From Lysinibacillus xylanilyticus (GTDB lineage: Bacteria > Bacillota > Bacilli > Bacillales_A > Planococcaceae): 64,000 nt of DNA. A program made the position numbers and the translations under genes. Below are positions 17,133 to 25,825 of this stretch, piece by piece. The stretch's first letter is position 1. Every line of letters begins with the position of its first letter. The notes beneath the pieces are model-generated. The model saw only the letters and a list, made by a program, of their open reading frames with translations. It was not told the origin of the DNA and made no database searches. The DNA lies in assembly GCF_001708185.1 (NCBI RefSeq), contig NZ_MDDN01000003.1:351921-415920 (forward strand), given 5' to 3'.

Positions 17133-18338
17133 CTATCTAAATATATTGTGTTCATAAAGGTAATCATAGGAAAGATCGACGAACAAATACTCATGCTCGT
17201 TGATAGCAATCGAAAACGTTCTCGTAATTTCCCCTGTCTCAATATCTCGATAAAGCTCTGAAATTTCCCCGCTTTGATCGTTGCGCATTTTAATGATGGT
17301 TTGTAGGAAATATGGACGCCAACTCCAGTTTTTCTTAATAGCACTAGGCTGCAATTCCCACTGTCCATCTATACGCATTACGTTTGGAGATAGCTGGAAG
17401 CCATCTTCATTACAAATATATAATCTGAATGAATAACTATCCAACAACTTAGCTAAATGCTCTAAATGTGAGATGTTATCACTAGAAGGTTTAATACGAT
17501 GAACAATTGCCTCTAGCTCCTCCCGCAGTTTTTTCAGTTGAAAATATTGCGCATTTAATATTTTCTTTTCAGTAGTAATAAATTGCTGACACTCCTCTTT
17601 AAACCGCTCCTTTAAGATATCCTTCTCAACAAATGTTAGTGCAGGATTTGCTAAGTATCGCCCTTGATAGAAGCGCCCCCCATTTTTCCAGGCAAACTGT
17701 AATTGATAAACAGTTTCGATTCCTTCAAATAAGAGGTTTGCGCCAATTTTATAAGCTAGACTACCTATTGCTGATATCATATCCGACTGCGCAGACCAAG
17801 AATCATAATTTAAATCTCGAATATTAACCTTTAAAATTTGTGGGGATAATAGAGCAATATGTTCTAAATGACTCTCCGCTCCCACTTCTTGCACAGCAAT
17901 TTTCACACCAAAAGTCGTAAAATAACGTAGTGCATGATGCAACTTATTAATGTCACCTAAAAAACGGTGTTCAGAAACAACTAACACAATACGATGTAAC
18001 TCTTCTTCACTTATATATTGTTGAATAATATTAAAGTGACTTTCGCCAAAATCCTGCATCAGTACGTTCGGATTACTTGGAATATAAATATCAAATTCCG
18101 GTGCAATTTCTTCTATTCTGGCTAAAGCAGCATGTAGAATTTTATGTTCCATGTCAATACGGTACTCTTCTGGAATATCTTCATTATTTAAAAAATCTTT
18201 TAAATTAATTTGTTGACCCTCAATTTGTAACTGTCCGGAAATTTCGTAGGCAATCACCGTATGCGCATCTGCGCTAAATATAGGTTGAAAATACCCATGT
18301 ATTTGATCTAAATTTGTTAACACTTCAATTGCGTCCAT
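17133..18338 (-). CDS. ykuI: YkuI-like EAL-domain protein, 401 aa
   Basis: Matches B. subtilis YkuI in length and in order of blocks: N-terminal EAL domain (GYFQPIFSADAHTVIAYEIS; SPQILKVNIRDL; NLLFEGIETVYQLQFAWKNG; GRFYQGRYLANP), a helical linker (residues about 250-300), and the YkuI C-terminal PAS-like domain (SFRLYICNEDGFQLSPNVMR; KKNWSWRPYF; YLFVDLSYDYLYE). YkuI binds c-di-GMP and has little or no phosphodiesterase activity (established for the orthologue). The EAL signature is degenerate here (YEIS). ATG at 18338 is preferred, with GGGGG 8 nt upstream; an in-frame start at 18353 lacks a site. Confidence 0.9.
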   Translation of the reverse strand: MDAIEVLTNLDQIHGYFQPIFSADAHTVIAYEISGQLQIEGQQINLKDFLNNEDIPEEYRIDMEHKILHAALARIEEIAPEFDIYIPSNPNVLMQDFGESHFNIIQQYISEEELHRIVLVVSEHRFLGDINKLHHALRYFTTFGVKIAVQEVGAESHLEHIALLSPQILKVNIRDLNYDSWSAQSDMISAIGSLAYKIGANLLFEGIETVYQLQFAWKNGGRFYQGRYLANPALTFVEKDILKERFKEECQQFITTEKKILNAQYFQLKKLREELEAIVHRIKPSSDNISHLEHLAKLLDSYSFRLYICNEDGFQLSPNVMRIDGQWELQPSAIKKNWSWRPYFLQTIIKMRNDQSGEISELYRDIETGEITRTFSIAINEHEYLFVDLSYDYLYEHNIFR

Positions 18339-18993
18339 TGTCGAAACCCCCATACATGAATAACGCCAAAACTGTTACTCAAGAATAGCATTACATTCAC
18401 AGCTCATTTCATAAAAAAAGCTCTCTGACTGTATAATAATTCGTTTATGGTAAATTCGCAACTTCACTTGGCAAAATTTGATGGGAATAACAGTTCTGAA
18501 TTTTCAGATAAAAATTACCAAACTCTTTTTAGAACGAGGTAGCTACCAATTCATTTTCACAATAAGGGATCCTAAAACTTTATTAAGTTTCTAATACATT
18601 AAATTTGCTAAATTCACCATCACTTTAAATAAGGATCACTGTTTTTCTTGTACTGCTGAGTAAAGAATGTAAAAATTTCTTTATCACTATAACTTATGCA
18701 ACTAACCGCCACGAATGCCGTGATAATTAGAGTTATTCATCCAATTTACTTATATTTTCGGTCGTTCACCCATTTATTCAGAGTAATTGAGCTATTGTCG
18801 CATTACCTTCTTTTCATGTTAAAAAAGTAAAATCCCTCACAATGATAAAATGATAGCCATTCTAACACGAAGCGGTGAAATGAAGGGATCTCCACATGTT
18901 TCATATTTTTCAAACAACATGCAAAAAAACGAGGTCATACCATCTGCTAGTATACCTCGTTTAATTTTGTTTAGATCGATATTTAATTGTTTC
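18339..18993. other. gene-less stretch; terminator at 18927-18962
   Basis: No gene recognised in 18339-18920. At 18927-18962 AAACGAGGT pairs with ACCTCGTTT (loop with a small TAC/GTA inner stem), placed correctly to end transcription of the minus-strand ywdK operon. Confidence 0.55.
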
Positions 18994-19368
18994 TTAAGCA
19001 AATGCTGAAATAGCAACTAGCACCCAGGCAACGATAAATAACATACCGCCGATTGGTGTAATCGCTCCAAGCTTTTTCACGCCTGTAACGGCTAAAACAT
19101 ATAAACTTCCAGAGAAAAACACAATACCAGCAAACATTAAATAACCTGCCCACGAAAGCATACTAGATGCTCCTAAAAGGGCGTCACTAGATAAAATACC
19201 AAGTCCCAATAAACCTAATGAGTGATACATATGATATTGTACCGCAGTTTCCCAAATGGCCGCATAATGTGGTGACGCAAATTTATCTTTAAGTGCATGT
19301 GCCCCAAAAGCACCTAGCACAACACCAAGACAAGCCATAATAGCCCCTAAAACTAATAACATTTCCAT
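18994..19368 (-). CDS. ywdK: DUF423 (YwdK-type) membrane protein, 124 aa
   Basis: Four transmembrane helices. The DUF423 signature is clear: MLVLGAIMACLGVVLGAFGA, HALKDKF, WETAVQYHMYHSLGLLGLGI, FSGSLYVLAVTGVKKLGAIT, PIGGMLFIVAWVLVA. Function of the family is unknown; it is a small integral membrane protein conserved in most bacteria. It lies 11 bp downstream of the thioesterase gene and is likely co-transcribed with it. Confidence 0.92.
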   Translation of the reverse strand: MEMLLVLGAIMACLGVVLGAFGAHALKDKFASPHYAAIWETAVQYHMYHSLGLLGLGILSSDALLGASSMLSWAGYLMFAGIVFFSGSLYVLAVTGVKKLGAITPIGGMLFIVAWVLVAISAFA

Positions 19369-19379
19369 ATATACGTCTC

Positions 19380-19805
19380 CTATTTCGTCTCACATGCGAT
19401 TTCTTTATATTTCGCATCCCATGCTGGATCAATTTTACTCAGGGATACCGGACGTAACGTATCTTTATGCGCTAAAATATGTACGGACTGAGCAGTCGCA
19501 GCTATTGTGCCATCTTCATGTAAAATTTCATAGCCATATGTTGTACGTAAACGATCATGTTTTTCCACCCATGTACGCACAGTTGCTACTTGACCATAAT
19601 GCATAGCTGCCTTATAAGAAATGGATAAATCCATCACTGGTGATACATAACCATCTTTTTCTAATGCTGCATACTCAAAGCCTGCATCATTTACTAACTG
19701 TGAACGACCAATCTCCATCCAAATGATGTAGTTGGCATGATACACCACGCCCATTTGGTCAGTCTCAGCATATCGAATTTCAATTTGTTTCTCACTAACA
19801 AACAT
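19380..19805 (-). CDS. yneP: acyl-CoA thioesterase, YbgC/YneP (4HBT) family, 141 aa
   Basis: Hot-dog fold thioesterase. The active-site block IEIRYAETDQMGVVYHANYI carries the Asp/His of the 4HBT family near residue 20; a second conserved block is DLSISYKAAMHYGQVATV. ATG at 19805 is used because GAGGTGAAG sits just upstream; an in-frame ATG at 19826 would add seven residues including that site. Cytosolic; substrate unknown, probably acyl-CoAs. Followed closely by ywdK. Confidence 0.88.
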   Translation of the reverse strand: MFVSEKQIEIRYAETDQMGVVYHANYIIWMEIGRSQLVNDAGFEYAALEKDGYVSPVMDLSISYKAAMHYGQVATVRTWVEKHDRLRTTYGYEILHEDGTIAATAQSVHILAHKDTLRPVSLSKIDPAWDAKYKEIACETK

Positions 19806-19980
19806 TTTCTTCACCTCGTCCTTCATTATAGCGTAAAAATATTGATTTGGCGGGTTTTTGCTCTATTGAATTTTGTGAGGTGAAAAACAATGGTTCGATT
19901 AAGTGTGATGATTAATGAAAAAACAAATTTATTATATGTTTATCTCTATTCCATATAAACTCGTATAAAATCTTTTAATT

Positions 19981-20009
19981 GGGGTACTTTCTGGGGTACC
20001 GTGGGGTAC
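19981..20009 (+). repeat. three GGGGTAC sites
   Basis: GGGGTAC at 19981, 19993 and 20003 (spacings 12 and 10). They resemble the paired sites at 16261/16273 and 28576/28588. No integrase frame adjoins this copy. Confidence 0.6.
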
Positions 20010-20074
20010 CATTATTTTAAACATAAAATACAACAGCATTGAGCAGGTACAATACTATAAATATATAATCATTA

Positions 20075-20109
20075 AAAAATCACTCATTTTTTTCGAATGA
20101 GTGATTTTT
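20075..20109. terminator. hairpin AAAATCACTCATT / AATGAGTGATTTT
   Basis: Strong bidirectional stem; closely related in sequence to the terminator of the following lipoprotein gene (20874-20910), so the gene is bracketed by similar hairpins. Confidence 0.75.
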
Positions 20110-20248
20110 ATGTCCATTTCTATTATCTGAGAACAACGAACTATCCATTAAATTAGTGGGTACCTTAAAAACAATACTGACAACACTTACCAATATTGAT
20201 ATAATTTTAATGATACAAATATATACAATAGAGGAGAATACTTTACAA

Positions 20249-20863
20249 ATGAAGAAAAAATTAATTTTTAGTGCAGCACTAGTACTATCTCTTGGACTAG
20301 CTGGATGTGGAGAAGATACTACAAAGGATACTTCAGATAAACCTGTTGAAGAATCTAAAAAAGAAGATACAACTAAACAAAAAACTACTGCACCTGCTAC
20401 TAAAGAAGAAACTAAATCAGATAAATTAACAGAGGAAAAGTTCAAACAAATCAAAGAAGGTATGACATATGAGGAAGTAGTTAAAATTGTCGGTTCTGAA
20501 GGTAAAGTAATTTCAGAAACAGGCGTTGCTGGTGATCCGTATCATACTGTAATGTACGAATTTGAAACTGATGGAACTTTCTCAACATCTAGTATGATGT
20601 TCCAAGGTGGTAAATTAATTAATAAAACTCAAATTGGTGTGGGTTCGTCTGATGTTAAAATAACAATTGATGAGTTTAATAAACTTGAAAATGGTATGCC
20701 AGAAGCTAAAGTATTTGAAATTCTTGGTGGTGAAGGAGATTTAATTTCCGAATCAGGTAATCTAAAAATGTATAATTACGCTGGCGAAAAAGCATTATCT
20801 AATGCTTCTATTACCATTCAGGATGGTAAATTGATGAACAAAACACAAATGGGATTAGAATAA
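20249..20863 (+). CDS. lipoprotein with two BamE/SmpA-like repeats (DUF3862-like), 204 aa
   Basis: Lipobox LGLAGC at residues 16-21 after a lysine-rich start marks a diacylglyceryl-Cys lipoprotein on the outer face of the membrane. A Lys/Glu/Thr linker (to about 70) leads to two tandem repeats, each with 'F-xI--GM-YEEVVKI-G-EG--ISE' (EGMTYEEVVKIVGSEGKVIS; ENGMPEAKVFEILGGEGDLI) and 'QGGKL-NKTQ-G' ends. These match small BamE/DUF3862-type modules of Gram-positives. ATG at 20249 has AGGAG 12 nt upstream, slightly distant. A related lipoprotein start occurs in decayed form near 32500. Confidence 0.82.
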   Translation: MKKKLIFSAALVLSLGLAGCGEDTTKDTSDKPVEESKKEDTTKQKTTAPATKEETKSDKLTEEKFKQIKEGMTYEEVVKIVGSEGKVISETGVAGDPYHTVMYEFETDGTFSTSSMMFQGGKLINKTQIGVGSSDVKITIDEFNKLENGMPEAKVFEILGGEGDLISESGNLKMYNYAGEKALSNASITIQDGKLMNKTQMGLE

Positions 20864-20873
20864 TATATAAAGG

Positions 20874-20910
20874 AAAGTCACTCATTATTTTTTAAATGAG
20901 TGACTTTTTT
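20874..20910 (+). terminator. terminator of the lipoprotein gene
   Basis: AAAGTCACTCATT, loop, AATGAGTGACTTTTTT. Confidence 0.88.
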
Positions 20911-21020
20911 ACCAAAAATAAACGATTTTTATCATGGTAAAGAAGTCTCTTTTTGGTTAAAGTTGTTTCTGGAGGTTTTTTTAAGAAATTACCTTTGACA
21001 ACTTTAAGGAGGATACATAT

Positions 21021-22067
21021 ATGAGTAAGTTATTCAAAAAAAGTTTTATTTATCTAGCATTAATACTGCTAGCACTAATTAGCTATAACATTGAAGATGC
21101 ACATGCTGAAGATGGTTATTCAGAAAATTTAATACCTAAAATGACTTCAATTGAATCAGAATTTGGTAAAGCATCCTCTTCGAATAACTATATTAGTACA
21201 CCAAGTTGGCTAGCATTCGATGGTGAACTAAGTTATTATAAGACGGATTACACTGCTTGGGCATCTACCCAAGAAACAGGTTGGCTAGCCTACGAATTTA
21301 CTACTCCAAAAGCAATAAGTAAATACGTAATGCATAATAGTGGTACCTCTCCAACATTATTCCCAAACACATGGACTTTTGAAGCTTGGAATGGTTCGGA
21401 ATGGATAGTATTAGATTCTCAAAATAATGTTACAACAAAGGATTGGGCGAAGAACCCCGAACAAAGCTTTACCTTTGATAACAATAATTATTATAACAAG
21501 TATAGAATAAATATCAGCAAGGCTAATGGGGCATCTGGTACTGCCAGAGTTGGAATATGCGAACTTCAAATGATGGAAAAGAATTCAAACCCATCTGAAC
21601 CTAACACTCAATCCATCACATTAGACAGAAATGTATTAGAACTTCTAGAAGGTAGCCAAGATAAGTTAATTGCAACAGTTACACCTGATACAGCAAAAGT
21701 AATTTGGTCATCTAGTGATGAATCAATTGCTACTGTAGATCAAGATGGTAATGTAACGGCTCTTCGCGAAGGTGAAGCAATAATTACTGCAAAAATAGAA
21801 AACACAGATATTACTGCCACTAGTACAGTAATTGTTAAGAAACCAATCAATGATTCTTCAAATGCTATTTTAAGCATTACATTAGTAAACGGTATAACAA
21901 AAGAGTATGACGTTACTAATAAAGTATTAAATGACTATTTGAAATGGTTTGATAGTGCACAAGGTAAATCAACATTCAAATTTTCAAAAACAATTTCACC
22001 TTATAAAAAGGTAACTGAATATATCGTACATGATAAGATTGCTTCATTTGAAGTAAGAGAATATTAA
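21021..22067 (+). CDS. secreted protein: discoidin-like + BIG2 Ig-like domain, 348 aa
   Basis: Signal peptide MSKLFKKSFIYLALILLALI with cleavage near AHA-ED. Residues about 38-185 are F5/8-type-C (discoidin)-like: YISTPSWLAFDGELSYYKTD, TGWLAYEFTTPKAISKYVMH, FEAWNGSEWIVLDSQ, YNKYRINISKANG. Residues about 193-273 form a BIG2 domain (ITLDRNVLELLEGSQDKLIA; VIWSSSDESIATVDQDGNVT; ALREGEAIITA). The last 65 residues are an unrecognised module. No LPXTG or SLH motif. Likely a secreted carbohydrate- or wall-binding protein. AAGGAGG precedes the ATG. Confidence 0.82.
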   Translation: MSKLFKKSFIYLALILLALISYNIEDAHAEDGYSENLIPKMTSIESEFGKASSSNNYISTPSWLAFDGELSYYKTDYTAWASTQETGWLAYEFTTPKAISKYVMHNSGTSPTLFPNTWTFEAWNGSEWIVLDSQNNVTTKDWAKNPEQSFTFDNNNYYNKYRINISKANGASGTARVGICELQMMEKNSNPSEPNTQSITLDRNVLELLEGSQDKLIATVTPDTAKVIWSSSDESIATVDQDGNVTALREGEAIITAKIENTDITATSTVIVKKPINDSSNAILSITLVNGITKEYDVTNKVLNDYLKWFDSAQGKSTFKFSKTISPYKKVTEYIVHDKIASFEVREY

Positions 22068-22074
22068 ACACAAA

Positions 22075-22112
22075 ATGACCAAGTACTCACTTTTTAACGA
22101 GTACTTGGTCAT
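22075..22112 (+). terminator. terminator of the discoidin/BIG2 gene, followed by a repeated sequence
   Basis: ATGACCAAGTACTC pairs with GAGTACTTGGTCAT. The next 70 bp (22113-22190) are similar to 29980-30055; on the minus strand both encode a decayed peptide end like YANHALKTQVEEL-LS-INK. Confidence 0.8.
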
Positions 22113-22510
22113 TGTTTATATGGCTTAAAAGTAATTTCTCAACCTATGTCTTAAATGCTTGATTGGCATATCAGAGAACTTCATCTTACCCAGCAATTTT
22201 AATACTTAGCTTACTGAATGCTCATTTGTTTTAACCCGTTTTACAGGGTAAACCTTTAATTTATTAACCTCTTAACACCTTAACCCTATATTTTTCCCAC
22301 TCCGAAAAATTGTGACAAAAAGATGTATTCAATATGTTATAATGTTCCAATGTTCTAGAAATCTTTATTATTTGAAACGAGGTTGACAACAAGATGTAAT
22401 CTTAAGAAATTTTGTATTAATTAAATATTTTCCAACATTTGATGAAGGAAAATGTTAGTAGAGGTTTAGACAAAAAGCAGATTCAAACGTTCGAGGCAGG
22501 AGAATAAGAC

Positions 22511-23023
22511 ATGGAAACACAAACGTACAAATATCCAAGACAAAAGATTAATGGAATTTGGCTAATAATTGCTGGCATAGCAATGTTTTTACTTTTAATA
22601 AAATATAACGGATATCCAAATGTTTGGCCTTTTATTTTCGTTTATATATTAGGCATGATTTGGCAATTAAACCCTAAAACTAGAAAGAGATTAGCGATTA
22701 GTTCTGGAACACCGAAACAAAATAAGTGGTCTAATTTTTCAATTATTTTACTATCTATTTTAGTTTTTCTCGTTATTAATTTATTTTCTAATGATTATAG
22801 AATTTGCTGGCTATTAATCCTTTTAGCTGTAGGTGTTCACTTCTTACCTTTTATCCCAGTGCATGGAAAATTAATGTTTTTTCTATCAATCAGTTTAATA
22901 ATTAATGCATTCATTGGATTAAACTTCACAAACACAAGTCTGGATGTCTTTTTTGTAATAGATGGCTTAATCAAAATTTTATTTGGAAGCATTTTTATTA
23001 AGTTAAGTCCAATTAATTTTTAA
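22511..23023 (+). CDS. multi-pass membrane protein, 170 aa
   Basis: AGGAG 8 nt before ATG. Five to six hydrophobic segments (GIWLIIAGIAMFLLLI; VWPFIFVYILGMIW; SIILLSILVFLVINLF; WLLILLAVGVHFLPFIP; MFFLSISLIINAFIG; a weaker last one). The short N-terminal YKYPRQKINGIWL and the VHFLPFIPVHG loop resemble a Bacillaceae family of unknown function (possibly DUF6609). No enzymatic motif. Confidence 0.7.
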   Translation: METQTYKYPRQKINGIWLIIAGIAMFLLLIKYNGYPNVWPFIFVYILGMIWQLNPKTRKRLAISSGTPKQNKWSNFSIILLSILVFLVINLFSNDYRICWLLILLAVGVHFLPFIPVHGKLMFFLSISLIINAFIGLNFTNTSLDVFFVIDGLIKILFGSIFIKLSPINF

Positions 23024-23091
23024 AAAAAGGAGCTTTTTCAAAAACACTCTTAGATGAACATTTGCAAATATATGCATAATAAATGAACAAA

Positions 23092-23125
23092 AAAGCCCAG
23101 GCTCAAAAATGAGGACCTGGGCTTT
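23092..23125. terminator. GCCCAGG/CCTGGGC terminator (family member)
   Basis: AAAGCCCAGG...CCTGGGCTTT between convergent genes. The same hairpin with a similar loop (GCTCAAAATT...) ends two lipoprotein genes at 30705 and 31183. Confidence 0.85.
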
Positions 23126-23129
23126 AAAA

Positions 23130-23861
23130 TTATGCTGGAATTGATTCAGCGTAAACTAAAATGTTTCTACGTTTCATTTCAGCAATAGCATTATTTGCAA
23201 CAGCTTGTGATGGGTACGTGCCTGTTACAAAACGCCACTTGCCACTATCTTGAACGATCTGTACACATTCAGGCTTCGCTAAATTATGCTTACCAAGTGC
23301 TTGTCTTGCAGCATTTGCCTGAGACTGTGTATTAAATGTTCCTGATTGTACACGGTACAGCTTTCCATCGTTTACACCTTCAACAGCCTGATCTTTATCT
23401 TTAACAATCAGTTGTACTTTCATTTTACTGTTGGATGGTACAATTACAGTACCTTCTAACTTATAACCTACAGGTGCTTTCCAATTATTCGGAATCTCAA
23501 AATGATGTGCGTCATAATTATTCGCTGGCCAATAGCCTCCCCAAGAAATGCCCAACTTTTTAGCGATTGCCCCTACTCTAGAAAGTGTTTTAATGTCATA
23601 TAAATCTTTTGGAGGTGCAACAGCAATATCCAAGCTCTACGTGACGTATGATTACTAGATTTTGTCCATGTAACTTTGGAACCTGGTCGTTCGCCCTTGC
23701 TCATATAAATAGTTTTGGCGCCCTTGAGATCGATAAGTTTCTGTGATGAAAATATCGAATATACCATCCTTATAACACTCCTGGAATAGTAGCCGACATG
23801 CTAATTGTGCACCTGATGTTAATTCGCTCAAATCTCGACATGTAGTAGTTACACTTGTCAT
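23130..23861 (-). pseudogene. phage endolysin: M15 peptidase + SPOR domain, two frameshifts
   Basis: GGAGGCGAATAAGTA then ATG at 23861. Frame 1 reads FITETYRSQGRQNYLYEQGR; after a 1-nt loss, frame 2 reads GSKVTWTKSSNHTSRRAW; after another, frame 3 reads DIAVAPPKDLYD and ends with a SPOR-like domain (LYRVQSGTFNTQSQANAARQ; WRFVTGTYPSQAVANNAIA). The zinc motif SxHxxGxAxD is present as S-N-H-T-S-R-R-A-W-D with Gly replaced by Arg, and the final ligand is in HHFEI. This is the VanY/CwlK-like L-Ala-D-Glu or D-Ala peptidase class of phage lysins. Its start overlaps the holin gene end (TAATG). Confidence 0.85.
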
Positions 23862-24322
23862 TACTTATTCGCCTCCTCTTTTGATTTCAATTCCTTTTCA
23901 ACGTCTTTACCTGCTAACTCATTTAATACTTCATTAGTGAAACGTTCCTCTGATTGGCTCTCGATGACTTTTAACTTTTCAGCCAAATGTTAAGGTACGA
24001 ATACACCTAGTTGAGCCATGTTTTCAGTTATAGATAAAGCCTCATTAGCGATATAAAAAAGTACTGTTGCAAATGTTAACGTTCCATTTAACGACAGTAC
24101 TTGATCAATAATATTCGCTGTGATAATAACAATTAAAACCAATAATTTACGTGCATATCCGAATAAACTTTTTCGACTCCACAAATTATCGTTTTTAATA
24201 GCCTTTATGATCCCAGTTAAAATATCTAAACCCATCAACAATAGTAATAGGTGTAAAAACTTTACCCCGCCAAATAAATATAAATGTGCTACTTCTAAAT
24301 ACTCCAAATTTAAACCTCCCAT
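23861..24322 (-). pseudogene. phage holin (Cph1/toxin-secretion type) with premature stop
   Basis: AAAGGAG 8 nt before ATG at 24322 (MGGLNLEYLEVAHLYLFGGV). The body has the phage holin family 4 pattern: LLLLMGLDILTGIIKAIKN, LWSRKSLFGYARKLLVLIVI, NEALSITENMAQLGVFVP. A TAA at 23990-23992 stops it after 110 residues. The same frame then continues 42 codons (HLAEKLKVIESQSEERFTNE...) to a stop overlapping the endolysin ATG, so the intact gene was 153 aa with a normal charged tail. The truncated protein might still insert in membranes. Confidence 0.82.
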
Positions 24323-24382
24323 ACTGTACACTCCTTTTGATTGCAAAATAAAAAGCACCCTCGGTTGAGAGTGCTAAATACG

Positions 24383-24604
24383 TTAATCGTCGATAAAATC
24401 AAGAGGGTTAAGCGTATATTTGTTGAAAATACCATATACATGCCCACAGTTGTCACAAAAAGCAACATTAAACCATGGATTTCCGCTCTCTGATTCTTCA
24501 GTACTATCTTCAGATACTATGTGTTCTAAACCTTCAATTTTACATTCAGGACACTTTGGTTTTGCCCTCCTACGGTGTGTTATAATAATTTCGAGAAACC
24601 TCAA
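24383..24604 (-). CDS. small zinc-ribbon protein, about 73 aa
   Basis: Two CxxC pairs, CPEC (residue about 18) and CDNC (about 50), form a zinc ribbon, separated by an acidic loop (SEDSTEESESGNPW). The end is VYGIFNKYTLNPLDFIDD. The start is unclear: TTG at 24604 lacks a good site, while AGGAGG at about 24570 has no proper start codon after it, so the N-terminus may have been replaced. A hairpin (GCACCCTC / GAGAGTGC, 24355-24374) follows. Confidence 0.5.
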   Translation of the reverse strand: MRFLEIIITHRRRAKPKCPECKIEGLEHIVSEDSTEESESGNPWFNVAFCDNCGHVYGIFNKYTLNPLDFIDD

Positions 24605-24660
24605 AGGGCATTACCAATTCTGAGCTGTAGCGTGTGACGACGCTGCGGCTTTTTTAATGT
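24581..24660 (+). ncRNA. candidate tiny RNA: extended -10, AAAGGGCAT block, terminator
   Basis: TGTTATAAT (24578-24586) is an extended -10 box. After 16 nt comes AAAGGGCATTACCAATT, then the hairpin AGCTGTAGCG...CGCTGCGGCT and six T. No gene is present between promoter and terminator on this strand. The same order occurs at 55350-55432. Function unknown; a roughly 65-nt transcript is predicted. Confidence 0.45.
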
Positions 24661-24786
24661 ATAAGGAACTTCAATTTGCACAAATTAACGTTGAGTGTAT
24701 AGCACGCACTTACTAGGTTGTGACGCTAGTTGACCGTCACATCATCCCTCTACAGGGTCACTTCCATCTTGAGTGACCCTTTCTTA
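24661..24786 (+). repeat. second repeat module and GGGTCACT hairpin
   Basis: 24661-24750 (ACTTCAATTTGCACA..TTGAGTGTATAGCACGCA) aligns with 7425-7520. It is followed by the terminator AGGGTCACT...AGTGACCCT TTCTT (24754-24786). Confidence 0.6.
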
Positions 24787-24913
24787 GTTTCTTTCTTCAA
24801 AGTGTTCAGTAGTTTAATTTATAAATATATCTATTAATCAACCAATAATGTAAAATATTACTTAATCCCATTTATCAGTCTTCTGATACAAAAACACACA
24901 ACGGAGGTATACT

Positions 24914-25375
24914 ATGGAAATAAAAATTGCAACACTAGATGAAGTTCAACAAATTGAGGTTCTATACCAAGAGCTTTTTTTAGAAATGTCAATCTTACAA
25001 CCAAAATATATGCAACCTGCTAAACAAGATGTGAACTTTATTAGGAACTCAATAAATGAAAACGAATCAGATATTTTAATTGCTGAAAAAGATAATCAAG
25101 TATTAGGCTTTTTGCTTATTAAAGAAACGATAACACCTCCATATTCATGTCTGGTTGAACACAAATATGCCTTTATTATCGATGTAATTGTTGGAAACCA
25201 ATACCAAAGTAAAGGAATTGGTTCAGCTTTACTTTTAGAAGCCAAAAAATGGGCAGAAAATCGCAATTTGGAATACTTGGAGTTAAACGTATTATCTGAA
25301 AATATTGGCGCTATAACTTTATATGAAAAACATGGGTTCAAAGATATGAACCATAGAATGCGTTTTGAATTATAG
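24914..25375 (+). CDS. GNAT-family N-acetyltransferase, 153 aa
   Basis: ATG follows GGAGGTATACT. GNAT fold: N-terminal MEIKIATLDEVQQIEVLYQE, strand ILIAEKDNQVLGFLLI, strand FIIDVIVGNQYQSKGIGSAL with the acetyl-CoA-binding Q/R-x-x-G-x-G/A loop (QSKGIG), and the C-terminal NIGAITLYEKHGFKDMNHRM. Cytosolic; substrate cannot be deduced. Monocistronic. Confidence 0.9.
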   Translation: MEIKIATLDEVQQIEVLYQELFLEMSILQPKYMQPAKQDVNFIRNSINENESDILIAEKDNQVLGFLLIKETITPPYSCLVEHKYAFIIDVIVGNQYQSKGIGSALLLEAKKWAENRNLEYLELNVLSENIGAITLYEKHGFKDMNHRMRFEL

Positions 25376-25412
25376 ACGTTGAACACAGAATTCATTATGA
25401 TGAGGAGCTGTT

Positions 25413-25700
25413 AACTACGGCTCCCAATACATCACTTCTCCTATCCCTTCCTGCACAATTTCTTTCAATCGTTCAACAACTATTTGCTTTTGATTTCTAT
25501 AATTTCGACTTCTACATTTTGTTCACTTTGGATAATTACCTGTGCATCTTCATCAGAATGAATACCTTCTATTTCTCCGGTTTCTAAGCCCTTTACATGT
25601 TGTGTACCAATATGTGATGCCACATATCCCAATACTTCTTCTTGTTCATATCCTTTTAAGCCCCAATAATTTCGAACTTGTTCAATGGCTCCTGATAGGT
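25413..25700 (-). pseudogene. decayed gene of unknown function
   Basis: A long start-less frame on the minus strand reads GAIEQVRNYWGLKGYEQEEV, LGYVASHIGTQHVKGLETGE and SEQNVEVEIIEIKSK, then after a 1-nt shift KQIVVERLKEIVQEGIGEVM and a stop. The coding character is clear, but no family is recognised and the 5' end is lost. Confidence 0.5.
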
Positions 25701-25825
25701 TTTAGATTTTTTTGATCACTTACTAGTGTCATTGGTAAATATTGGTAACTTAATGAGTATTACATAATAATTTCTAGTGATAATAAAACCTCTTCTGAAC
25801 AGACTAACTTGAGGAGGTGAAATCC

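Noticed and set aside
20080..20454. 124-codon minus-strand ORF over the lipoprotein start
   Set aside because: Ser/Val-rich mirror of the Lys/Glu/Thr-rich lipoprotein linker; starts in and runs through the terminator hairpin.
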